A model generated the notes under the pieces. The model ran no database searches. It was not told where the DNA came from and saw nothing but the letters and a program-made list of their open reading frames with translations. A stretch of DNA of 6,959 bases. Source: Clostridia bacterium (GTDB lineage: Bacteria > Bacillota_A > Clostridia > Oscillospirales > CAG-272). The position numbers and the translations under genes were made by a program. The stretch spans positions 1 to 6,959 of the forward strand of contig JAFQLG010000061.1 of assembly GCA_017414605.1 (NCBI GenBank), given 5' to 3'. Shown here one piece after another: positions 1 through 5,765 of the stretch (positions within the stretch are counted from its first letter, which is position 1; each line of letters starts with the position of its first letter).

Positions 1-607
1 GGCTATTCTGACGTATGGCAAAACGCTTGACGACCTGAATGATGAGCGAGGCCTGAAAAAGTTGCGCGCAAAAATTACCATGCCGCTTGCCCGCAAAATG
101 AGGCGCAGGGCTCTGAAAAAAAACTATGCAGAGCTTGACGGAAAGGTTGCGGCGGGACTCAAAAAGCTATCCGAGATCGAAAAGAGCGGATTGAACAGCG
201 TAGACGTGCCTGCAGAAGCCTTTGGTGAAATATTGGCAGAGATAATGTGTTGCGGGCTTGAGGGCACAAGCAAAACCATTATGTATAATATCGGCAAGCA
301 CATAGGACGCTGGATATATATAGTTGATGCGGCTGATGACGTTTCGGAAGACCTCAAAAAGCAGCGTTATAATGCATTTATATCGCTCTACGGAGGTGAA
401 ATACCCGCCGAGGAGCTTGCTGGCATTGCCAATTCAATGAGGCTTGAACTGCTTGCGGCAGAGCCGATGTTTGATCTTATTGAGTACGGTGAACTCGCGA
501 ATATAGAGGGCATCGTGAATAATATAATATATAGCGGAATGCCAAAGGCGGCAGAGCAGGCCTTGGGATTGCGATGCGACTGTAAAAAGACGAAAGGAAC
601 GACTTAA
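1..607 (+). CDS. DUF5685 family protein, 5' end missing
   Basis: The reading frame is open from the first complete codon at base 2 to the TAA at 605-607, so the gene begins upstream; the TTG at 62 is only an internal codon. About 200 C-terminal residues are visible and look soluble and helical. I recognise the family from the block [14 protein letters not shown] (bases 295-340), followed by [11 protein letters not shown], and from NNIIYSGMP near the C-terminus, both typical of DUF5685 proteins of Clostridia. Compared with the family as I recall it, roughly the first 95-100 residues, which usually carry a conserved cysteine cluster, lie outside the window. No function is established. The acidic helix (DAADDVSED) faintly recalls the Asp-rich metal site of isoprenoid-synthase folds, but that is speculation. 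The stop lies 2 bases before the J-protein start, so the two are almost certainly co-transcribed. Family call fairly sure; role unknown. Confidence 0.82.
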   Translation, partial: AILTYGKTLDDLNDERGLKKLRAKITMPLARKMRRRALKKNYAELDGKVAAGLKKLSEIEKSGLNSVDVPAEAFGEILAEIMCCGLEGTSKTIMYNIGKHIGRWIYIVDAADDVSEDLKKQRYNAFISLYGGEIPAEELAGIANSMRLELLAAEPMFDLIEYGELANIEGIVNNIIYSGMPKAAEQALGLRCDCKKTKGTT

Positions 608-609
608 AA

Positions 610-1221
610 ATGGGTGAATATAAAGATCCTTACAAGGTGTTGGGTGTATCTCCCACAGCGAGTGACGATGAGATAAAAAGTGCATACAGAAAGCTTGCGC
701 GCAAGTATCATCCCGATAAGTATGCGGAGAGCGATCTCAAGGAGCTTGCAGAGGAAAAAATGAAAGAGGTGAACTATGCCTATGAGCAGATCCAGCAGAT
801 GCGCTCGGGCAACAATTCATACTCAAATAATTCTTATTCTTCTCAAAGCGGCGGATATAACTATGCAAATATCAGAAGAAATATCAATACGGGCAATATA
901 GGTGCCGCCGAGGCAGAGCTCAACAGCGTTGATGCGGGTGACCGCGCTGCAGAGTGGCATTATCTTATGGGTTGCGTACTTATCAAAAAGGGATTTTACG
1001 TTGATGCCCAGAATATGATAAATAAGGCTTGCAATATGGATCCTACCAATGCCGAGTATCGCGCAACGAGGGATAGGCTCAATATGCAGGCTCAGGGATA
1101 CGGCGGTGGATATCAGACGCAGAGCTCTGGCGGATGCTCCGGTTGTGACGTTTGCCAAGGACTTCTTTGCGCGGATTGCTGCTGTGAATGTATGGGTGGC
1201 GACCTTATTCGCTGCTGTTGA
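610..1221 (+). CDS. Class III J-domain protein with TPR-like segment and Cys-rich tail
   Basis: This 203-residue protein opens with a complete J domain (about residues 5-64). It has the [20 protein letters not shown] helix I-II region and the HPD tripeptide at 34-36 that stimulates Hsp70 (DnaK) ATPase activity. After a Ser/Asn/Tyr-rich linker (66-86), residues 90-158 form a helical TPR-like segment ([20 protein letters not shown]). A Gly-rich linker then leads to a tail with ten cysteines between 176 and 203 ([15 protein letters not shown], final CC). The G/F region and the four CxxCxGxG repeats of true DnaJ are absent, so it is a co-chaperone of the specialised class and not the housekeeping DnaJ. 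AAAGGA at 593-598 supports the ATG. No signal peptide or membrane segment is seen. The tail could bind metal, form disulfides or be lipidated; the sequence does not decide. Client unknown, but probably linked to the flanking DUF5685 and membrane proteins. Confidence 0.9.
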   Translation: MGEYKDPYKVLGVSPTASDDEIKSAYRKLARKYHPDKYAESDLKELAEEKMKEVNYAYEQIQQMRSGNNSYSNNSYSSQSGGYNYANIRRNINTGNIGAAEAELNSVDAGDRAAEWHYLMGCVLIKKGFYVDAQNMINKACNMDPTNAEYRATRDRLNMQAQGYGGGYQTQSSGGCSGCDVCQGLLCADCCCECMGGDLIRCC

Positions 1222-1256
1222 TAGAAGTATCTGTATAAAACAGAAAGGAATGGCTT

Positions 1257-1832
1257 ATGGCTCGCGGGGTTTCACAAAAGACTAAGAAGTTAACGCTTGG
1301 CGCGGTCCTCTGCGCTCTGGGCGTGGTTTTGCTGTCCATAGGTTCGCTTATACAAACGGTTGATCTTTCCGCGGCGGCACTTGCATCCTTTCTTTGCATT
1401 TTTGCGGTAATAGAGCTTGGCGGTGCATATCCTTGGGCAATATACGTAGTAACGGGTCTTCTTTCCGTCATACTTTCTCATTTTGGAATGGCAGGCTGGT
1501 TTTACATAGCGTTTTTCGGCTATTATCCCATGATAAAGGAAAAGGTTGAACGACTTTCAAGACCTGTGTCGTGGCTAATAAAAATGCTGACGCTGAATGT
1601 GGCATTGTTTTTATGTGTTGTGATATCATATTTTTTGGTCTACGCATCCTCAGGCAAGGGGCTTTTAGATGCTTTTATGGCAATGTTTGGAGATGGCAGT
1701 GCAACCGAAATATTTGCGGTGATCATGGTCGTTTTGGTCAATGCCGTGTTCGTTATCTACGATATAGCATTGACAAGGATAATATCGCTTTATATCAACA
1801 GATTACGCCATAGATTCAGATTTTTACGCTGA
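1257..1832 (+). CDS. Multi-pass membrane protein, uncharacterised (ECF S-component-like look)
   Basis: The 191-residue product is mostly hydrophobic. Likely membrane segments lie near residues 12-33, 38-56, 58-76, 79-93, 106-130 and 149-175. The N-terminus (residues 2-11, with R3, K8, K10 and K11) and the C-terminal tail NRLRHRFRFLR are basic, suggesting both face the cytoplasm. The start KKLTLGAVLCALGVVLL and the FGYYP turn at 87-91 resemble small Firmicutes membrane proteins that look like substrate-binding S components of ECF transporters, but I cannot assign a substrate or confirm the family. AAAGGA at 1244-1249, seven bases before the ATG, supports the start. It follows the J-protein after 35 bases without a terminator and is the last gene before a strong terminator, so it probably belongs to the same transcript. 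It may be the membrane anchor or partner of that module. Confidence 0.82.
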   Translation: MARGVSQKTKKLTLGAVLCALGVVLLSIGSLIQTVDLSAAALASFLCIFAVIELGGAYPWAIYVVTGLLSVILSHFGMAGWFYIAFFGYYPMIKEKVERLSRPVSWLIKMLTLNVALFLCVVISYFLVYASSGKGLLDAFMAMFGDGSATEIFAVIMVVLVNAVFVIYDIALTRIISLYINRLRHRFRFLR

Positions 1833-1845
1833 TTGGGCGAAAAAG

Positions 1846-1876
1846 GCGCAAACATTTTGTTTGCGCTCTTTTTTTT
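1846..1876 (+). terminator. Rho-independent terminator after the membrane protein gene
   Basis: A perfect 8-bp stem GCGCAAAC/GTTTGCGC (1846-1853 with 1859-1866) encloses a 5-base loop. It is followed by TC and then a run of eight T (1869-1876). It begins 14 bases after the TGA at 1830-1832 and separates the DUF5685 cluster from the tcdA promoter. Confidence 0.92.
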
Positions 1877-1894
1877 ATTTTTGATGTCAGAAAC

Positions 1895-1923
1895 TTGATT
1901 ATTTGTCAAAAGTGTGATACAAT
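1895..1923 (+). promoter_or_regulatory. Sigma-A-type promoter for tcdA-dusB
   Basis: TTGATT (1895-1900) and TACAAT (1918-1923) are separated by exactly 17 bases, and a TGn extension (TGA, 1915-1917) precedes the -10 box. Transcription would start near 1930, giving a short leader that carries the AAGGAGA ribosome site at 1939-1945. There is no room for a riboswitch, and no operator is obvious. Confidence 0.82.
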
Positions 1924-1952
1924 AGTGGCAACGAATTCAAGGAGATGAGAAA

Positions 1953-2666
1953 ATGAGCATACCCCAAGAATTTTTAAGAACGGCATACGTTTACGGTGAC
2001 GAGGCGATTGAAAAACTCAGAGATGCCAAAGTTGCCGTTTTCGGCGTTGGAGGTGTTGGTGGATATTTGTGTGAGGCTTTGGCTCGCGCCGGAATCGGCC
2101 ATATCGATATTTTTGACCGCGATACAGTTTCGCTGTCAAACATAAACCGTCAGATAATCGCGCTTCACTCAACGGTTGGTCAGCCAAAGGTTGAGGTTAT
2201 GAAGCAGAGAATGCTTGACATAAATCCCGAGTGTGAGGTCAAGGCACATAACGTTTTCTATTTGCCCGAAAACGCGAACGATTTTGACCTTTCGAATTAT
2301 GACTATATCGCGGACGCCGTTGATACCGTGGCTGCAAAGCTTGAGATAGTCGAAAGAGCATATAAGCTTGCAATCCCCGTAATTTCCGCAATGGGCGCAG
2401 GCAACAAGACAGACCCCAAAAGATTCGAGGTTGCCGATATAAGCAAAACAGAGGTCTGTCCTCTGGCGCGCGTTATGCGCAGAGAGCTCAAGACAAGGGG
2501 AATAAAGAATCTTAAGGTGGTATATTCAAAAGAAGATCCGCGTATCACAAGTAACGTTAAGGACGAGGTGACGGGCAAAAATATACCTGGAAGCCTTTCG
2601 TTTGTTCCTTCCGTAATGGGACTTATTATGGCGGGTGAGATAATAAACGATATTGTCAGCAAATAA
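1953..2666 (+). CDS. tcdA: tRNA threonylcarbamoyladenosine dehydratase (TcdA/CsdL)
   Basis: This cytoplasmic E1-like enzyme of the ThiF/MoeB/HesA superfamily is known to adenylate and cyclise t6A to ct6A at position 37 of ANN-decoding tRNAs, using ATP. The 237-residue sequence shows the nucleotide-binding loop GVGGVGG at 31-37, the acidic strand end D55-R-D57, the NINRQ signature at 63-67, the conserved K79 and the DAVD acidic pair at 121-124. GAGNKTDP (148-155) and the KTEVCPLARVMR block starting at 165 are the marks that separate TcdA from ThiF and MoeB. There is no CxxC zinc pair and no rhodanese domain, which also argues against MoeB. It is somewhat shorter than the E. coli protein (about 268). 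AAGGAGA eight bases upstream fixes the ATG. dusB follows 15 bases later in the same transcript, so the unit is devoted to tRNA modification. Confidence 0.93.
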   Translation: MSIPQEFLRTAYVYGDEAIEKLRDAKVAVFGVGGVGGYLCEALARAGIGHIDIFDRDTVSLSNINRQIIALHSTVGQPKVEVMKQRMLDINPECEVKAHNVFYLPENANDFDLSNYDYIADAVDTVAAKLEIVERAYKLAIPVISAMGAGNKTDPKRFEVADISKTEVCPLARVMRRELKTRGIKNLKVVYSKEDPRITSNVKDEVTGKNIPGSLSFVPSVMGLIMAGEIINDIVSK

Positions 2667-2671
2667 GCTTT

Positions 2672-2675
2672 GGAG
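2672..2675 (+). promoter_or_regulatory. Ribosome binding site that places the dusB start at GTG 2682
   Basis: GGAG sits six bases before a GTG codon at 2682. An in-frame TTG at 2670 would overlap this site and has no purine-rich sequence of its own upstream, so GTG is the better start. Confidence 0.75.
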
Positions 2676-2681
2676 AAAAAA

Positions 2682-3701
2682 GTGAGCAAAATTAAAATTG
2701 GAAACTGCTACCTTGAGCATGGACTTATGTTGGCGCCGATGGCAGGATTTACGGACCGCTCCTTTCGCCGCATCTGCCGCGAGCACGGGGTGGAATACAC
2801 CGTCAGCGAAATGGTGTCGGCAAAGGCGCTTTGCTACGAGCAGATAATAAAAAAGGGCGACGAGAAAATATACAAAACGGCCCCGCTTGCAAGAGTAATC
2901 GCCGAAGAGCTGCCTATGGCGATACAGTTGTTCGGTAGCGAGCCGGAGTACGTTGCGAGAGCCGCCGCAATGATAGAGCAGAGGAACTATAAATTCTGCT
3001 ATTCGGATGTAGAACCAACCGCCATTGATATCAATATGGGTTGTCCCATGCACAAGATCGTTGGCAACGGCGAGGGAAGCGCGCTAATGAAAGATCCTTG
3101 TCTGGCGGCAAGGATCGTTGAAGAAACTGTAAAGGCGCTTGATCATACTCCCGTTACCGTAAAGATCAGAGCGGGCTGGGATGATAGCAGTAAGAACGCC
3201 GCAGAGGTGGCAAGAGCTGTCAGCGAGGCGGGCGCTTCTCTTATTTGTGTGCACGCCAGAACGCGAGAACAAATGTACAATCCGGGTATCGATCTGTCCA
3301 TAATTGAAAGCGTTAAAAACGCCGTAAATATCCCCGTTATCGGCAACGGTGATATCAAGAGTGCAAAGGACGCCGTTTATATGATGGATCAAACGGGCTG
3401 TGACGGCGTTATGATAGGCCGCGGCGCTTTGGGAGAGCCATGGATATTTGAGGAAATAGCCGCAGGGCTGGAGGGCAGAGATTACACTCCGCCAACGCTG
3501 AACGAGCGCCTTGACGTTTGCCTTGAACATATAAAGCTTATGCGGGAGCATAAAGGCGAGCACGTTGGCGCCGCCGAGATAAAAAAACACGCCGCACTTT
3601 ATGTAAAGGGAATGCGCGGTGCGGCATCCGTTCGCGATGAGATAATGAAATGCAAGAGCACGGTAGAGATAGAAACGATAATCAAGAGCCTCAAGGCATA
3701 A
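2682..3701 (+). CDS. dusB: tRNA-dihydrouridine synthase (DusB-type)
   Basis: This FMN- and NADPH-dependent enzyme reduces uridines in the tRNA D-loop to dihydrouridine. From the GTG start it is 339 residues, close to usual DusB length. The TIM-barrel motifs appear in order: APMAGFTD (18-25, FMN phosphate side), NMGCP with catalytic Cys121, VTVKIRAGW with Lys161, the VHARTR segment with His191 and Arg193, IPVIGNGDI (217-225), and MIGRGALGEPW (244-254), the FMN-binding end. The C-terminal helical tRNA-binding domain includes the KKHAALYVKGM stretch (301-311). A few extra residues (about 101-115) before the catalytic strand are longer than in E. coli but do not touch any motif. It is the second gene of the tcdA transcript and ends 12 bases before a terminator. 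Assignment to DusB and not DusA or DusC rests on overall motif style. Confidence 0.94.
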   Translation: MSKIKIGNCYLEHGLMLAPMAGFTDRSFRRICREHGVEYTVSEMVSAKALCYEQIIKKGDEKIYKTAPLARVIAEELPMAIQLFGSEPEYVARAAAMIEQRNYKFCYSDVEPTAIDINMGCPMHKIVGNGEGSALMKDPCLAARIVEETVKALDHTPVTVKIRAGWDDSSKNAAEVARAVSEAGASLICVHARTREQMYNPGIDLSIIESVKNAVNIPVIGNGDIKSAKDAVYMMDQTGCDGVMIGRGALGEPWIFEEIAAGLEGRDYTPPTLNERLDVCLEHIKLMREHKGEHVGAAEIKKHAALYVKGMRGAASVRDEIMKCKSTVEIETIIKSLKA

Positions 3702-3713
3702 CCGAATAGAAAA

Positions 3714-3748
3714 CACCGCTTGACGCAATGGTTAAGCGGTGCTTTTTT
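3714..3748. terminator. Shared bidirectional terminator between dusB and murE
   Basis: The stem CACCGCTT/AAGCGGTG (3714-3721 with 3734-3741) can extend by three more pairs (GAC/GTT) to 11 bp with a 6-base loop. On the + strand it is followed by C and six T (3743-3748), serving dusB. On the - strand it starts 8 bases after the murE TAG (3752-3750) and is followed by TTTTCTATT, a weaker T-rich tail. Confidence 0.88.
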
Positions 3749-3749
3749 A

Positions 3750-5255
3750 CTATGTGATTTTCGTTGAATAAATGGCATCGGACAGAGCAAGAATCTTGCG
3801 CTCCGAGAATTCTATCCGCTCTCCGTTAATGAGCTGATAGGTTTCATGTCCCTTGCCCGCAAGGAGAACGTAATCTCCGTCACCGGCGATCTCAACGGCC
3901 TTTTGAATAGCTTGCTTTCTATCGGGAATGAGATATACGGGTTTATCCGTTTCGCCAACTGCCTCGTTAATCTCGTTGATTACCGACATCGGTGGTTCTC
4001 GGTTGGGGTTATCGGAGGTTATGATGAGAACGTCCGCATAGTCGCGTGCCGCCTCGCCAAGCTCGCGCCTGCGACCATATGTCCTTCCGCCAACGCTGCC
4101 AAAAAGGCAAATAATGCGGCTCGGCTCGTATTCTCTTAACGACTTGAGAACAGCGGTGAGGCTTGCGCCGTTGTGCGCGTAGTCGATTATAAAAAGAGAA
4201 TCAGGTTTGCTGTTAAGCTGTACCGTTTCAAATCTGCCGCTGACTGAAAGAGAGGCGAGCAGGGAAACTGCCTTTGCAACCTCAATTCCAATAAGCTTGC
4301 ATACGCCGAGGATCAGCAGAGCATTTTCAACGTTATGCATTCCGGGCATAGGAATAAATACGTCATGCTTGCGCTCGCTGACATAGCAGCTGAATGAAAC
4401 GCCGGGTATGTTTTTACTCTTTAGCTTTATGGCGCTCTTTGCATATATGCCGCATTGCTCATTCCCGCTTGCCGAAACCTTGAGAACATTTTTGCCGCTT
4501 ATACCATCCAGCATAAAATCGCAGTATGGGCAATCCGCATTTATAACGATATTTTGGCAAGGATAGCTTGTAAACAAAAGCTTTTTGCAATCTCTGTAGT
4601 GCTCAAAGGTTGGATGCTCAACTCCGCCGATATGGTCAGTATAGAGGTTTGTAAACACACAAGTGTCAAAGGTAAGACCGTATATACGCTTCTGCCAGAG
4701 AGCCTGCGAGGACACCTCGATAAATACGGTTTTTACGCCCTCTGAAAGCATTTCTGCAAGAGTTTGCTGAAGCTGTACTACGTCGGGTGTGGTGTTTGCA
4801 GTTTCAAACTGTTTCCCGTTGTAATATATTCCGTTCGTTCCGATATATCCGCAAGCGATACCGCGCGCAGAAGCTATGTTATATAGTGAGATCGCAACCG
4901 TTGTCTTGCCCTTTGTTCCCGTTATTCCTATGAGCTTCATTTGTTTTGCGGGATCACCGTAAAAATCAACGGCGACGTGCGCAAGAGCAGATGCGGAATT
5001 CGGTGTAATAACTACCGCGGCATCTGGAGGCAGGTTGAGCTCTCGCTCCGCTATAAATATCCTTGCTCCGTTGAGATATGCGGCATAAGCGTAATCATGG
5101 CCGTCCGTCACAGCGCCCCTCTTACAGAAAAAAGCGCAGGTTGGGCATGCGGAAGTAGAGCTATGGCATAGGGAAAGCACTGTGCGCCTATAAAGCTCTT
5201 CGGGCACGTAAAGAGAAGTAACTTCAATTTTTTGGATTATATCCTGGATTTTCAT
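3750..5255 (-). CDS. murE: MurE-type Mur ligase (UDP-MurNAc-tripeptide synthetase, divergent)
   Basis: The 501-residue protein has the three-domain Mur ligase plan. The ATP loop GITGTKGKTT is at 110-119, TTPD at 155-158, EVSSQAL at 180-186, FTNLYTDHIG at 201-210 with the likely carbamylated lysine at 224 (CKKLLF), DYAHN at 358-362, and GKGHE at 467-471. Canonical MurE adds the third amino acid to UDP-MurNAc-L-Ala-D-Glu in the cytoplasm. Several positions are unusual. The third-residue specificity motif reads DNPN (415-418) instead of the diaminopimelate-type DNPR. The N-terminal DSR motif reads SST (32-34) beside C30, C37, C40 and C44. SVGGRTYGRR (387-396) replaces the usual GGxRDxxKR. AAGGAA lies 13 bases upstream, rather far, and the preceding gene ends 7 bases before, so translational coupling is likely. 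It is not in a cell-division/wall cluster, so it may be an accessory paralogue. Ligase fold certain; substrate uncertain. Confidence 0.88.
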   Translation of the reverse strand: MKIQDIIQKIEVTSLYVPEELYRRTVLSLCHSSTSACPTCAFFCKRGAVTDGHDYAYAAYLNGARIFIAERELNLPPDAAVVITPNSASALAHVAVDFYGDPAKQMKLIGITGTKGKTTVAISLYNIASARGIACGYIGTNGIYYNGKQFETANTTPDVVQLQQTLAEMLSEGVKTVFIEVSSQALWQKRIYGLTFDTCVFTNLYTDHIGGVEHPTFEHYRDCKKLLFTSYPCQNIVINADCPYCDFMLDGISGKNVLKVSASGNEQCGIYAKSAIKLKSKNIPGVSFSCYVSERKHDVFIPMPGMHNVENALLILGVCKLIGIEVAKAVSLLASLSVSGRFETVQLNSKPDSLFIIDYAHNGASLTAVLKSLREYEPSRIICLFGSVGGRTYGRRRELGEAARDYADVLIITSDNPNREPPMSVINEINEAVGETDKPVYLIPDRKQAIQKAVEIAGDGDYVLLAGKGHETYQLINGERIEFSERKILALSDAIYSTKIT

Positions 5256-5262
5256 ATAGCTG

Positions 5263-5619
5263 TCAGAGTTCCTTTTGGTTGTTCATCAAATCACTGGCAA
5301 AAACGGTAACGTATCTGCTTTCAATTTCTTCGGCATGATCCGAGATTATCTCCTCGTATCCATTTGTGTAAACGAGCAAGGGTGAGCCCAAGGGCTCTAA
5401 TTTTACCGCAAGATCGCAAAGGGAAGCTACAATGCAAAACTCGCTTGAAGATATGAGCTTTTTACATCTGCATAGTATTCGCTGCCGAAAAGTATGGTTT
5501 TTGGATAACAAATATGGGCGTATGGTCGTTTTTTGGTGTATATACGTTGCGACAGCCGTTGCTGCATCACCGTCGCCCAACACCACGGGTATCAGATAGT
5601 CATTTGAAAGATAGTCCAT
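5263..5619 (-). CDS. Small protein resembling the N-terminal domain of ATP-grasp amino-acid ligases
   Basis: This 118-residue protein has no signal peptide or membrane segment. The strand-loop IPVVLGDGDAA (10-20), followed by a helix and a second strand, and the later LLVYTNGYEEIISDHAEEIE (81-100) followed by SRYV, look like the Rossmann-like front domain of clostridial carboxylate-amine (D-aspartate-ligase-like) ATP-grasp proteins, as I recall them. The central ATP-grasp and C-terminal catalytic parts are absent and no remnant is visible downstream, where murE begins 7 bases later. It may be a stand-alone regulatory or substrate-binding subunit, or a decayed gene. A sparse ribosome site (AGAGG or AGGGTGA) precedes the ATG, and an extended -10 promoter lies just upstream, so it is first in an operon with the MurE-like ligase. 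Gene real with good confidence; the domain resemblance is tentative. Confidence 0.68.
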   Translation of the reverse strand: MDYLSNDYLIPVVLGDGDAATAVATYIHQKTTIRPYLLSKNHTFRQRILCRCKKLISSSEFCIVASLCDLAVKLEPLGSPLLVYTNGYEEIISDHAEEIESRYVTVFASDLMNNQKEL

Positions 5620-5647
5620 AAGTCACCCTGCCTCTCGGATTTATATA

Positions 5648-5656
5648 ATTATACCA
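5648..5656 (-). promoter_or_regulatory. Extended -10 promoter for the small protein-murE operon
   Basis: Read on the - strand, TGGTATAAT gives a perfect TATAAT (5653-5648) preceded by TGn (5656-5654). There is no convincing -35 hexamer 17 bases upstream, as is common for extended -10 promoters. Transcription would start near 5641, leaving about 20 bases of leader before the ATG at 5619. Confidence 0.65.
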
Positions 5657-5705
5657 TAAAAAATGAGAATTTTTATGTTTTATTTGAAAAATATGCAAAA
5701 AAGTT

Positions 5706-5734
5706 TTGACTTTTCCGCAAAATTGAGTTATAAT
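5706..5734 (+). promoter_or_regulatory. Near-consensus sigma-A promoter for the acetyltransferase gene
   Basis: TTGACT (5706-5711) and TATAAT (5729-5734) are separated by exactly 17 bases in AT-rich DNA; the predicted start is near 5741. It diverges from the murE-operon promoter about 50 bases away, so the two could influence each other. Confidence 0.88.
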
Positions 5735-5755
5735 GATAAAGTAATGTACAAACTT

Positions 5756-5762
5756 GGAGAGG
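5756..5762 (+). promoter_or_regulatory. Ribosome binding site that places the GNAT start at ATG 5766
   Basis: GGAGAGG lies just upstream of ATG 5766. A longer in-frame reading from TTG at 5754 would overlap this site, so the ATG is preferred. Confidence 0.8.
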
Positions 5763-5765
5763 GAT

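Noticed and set aside
62..607. TTG at 62 as the start of the first gene
   Set aside because: The frame is open to base 2 and the upstream codons fit the DUF5685 family, so the gene is simply cut by the window edge; no ribosome site precedes the TTG.
1049..1285. Alternative + frame across the Cys tail of the J-protein into the membrane gene
   Set aside because: Out of frame with two well-supported genes, and its product shows no recognisable features.
2670..2681. TTG start for dusB giving four extra residues
   Set aside because: It would overlap the GGAG that serves the GTG at 2682 and has no ribosome site of its own.
2526..3053. Long open frames on the - strand across dusB (also 3084-3728) and similar frames opposite murE
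   Set aside because: They lie entirely antisense to well-recognised genes, lack ribosome sites and have unnatural composition; they are shadows of the real reading frames.
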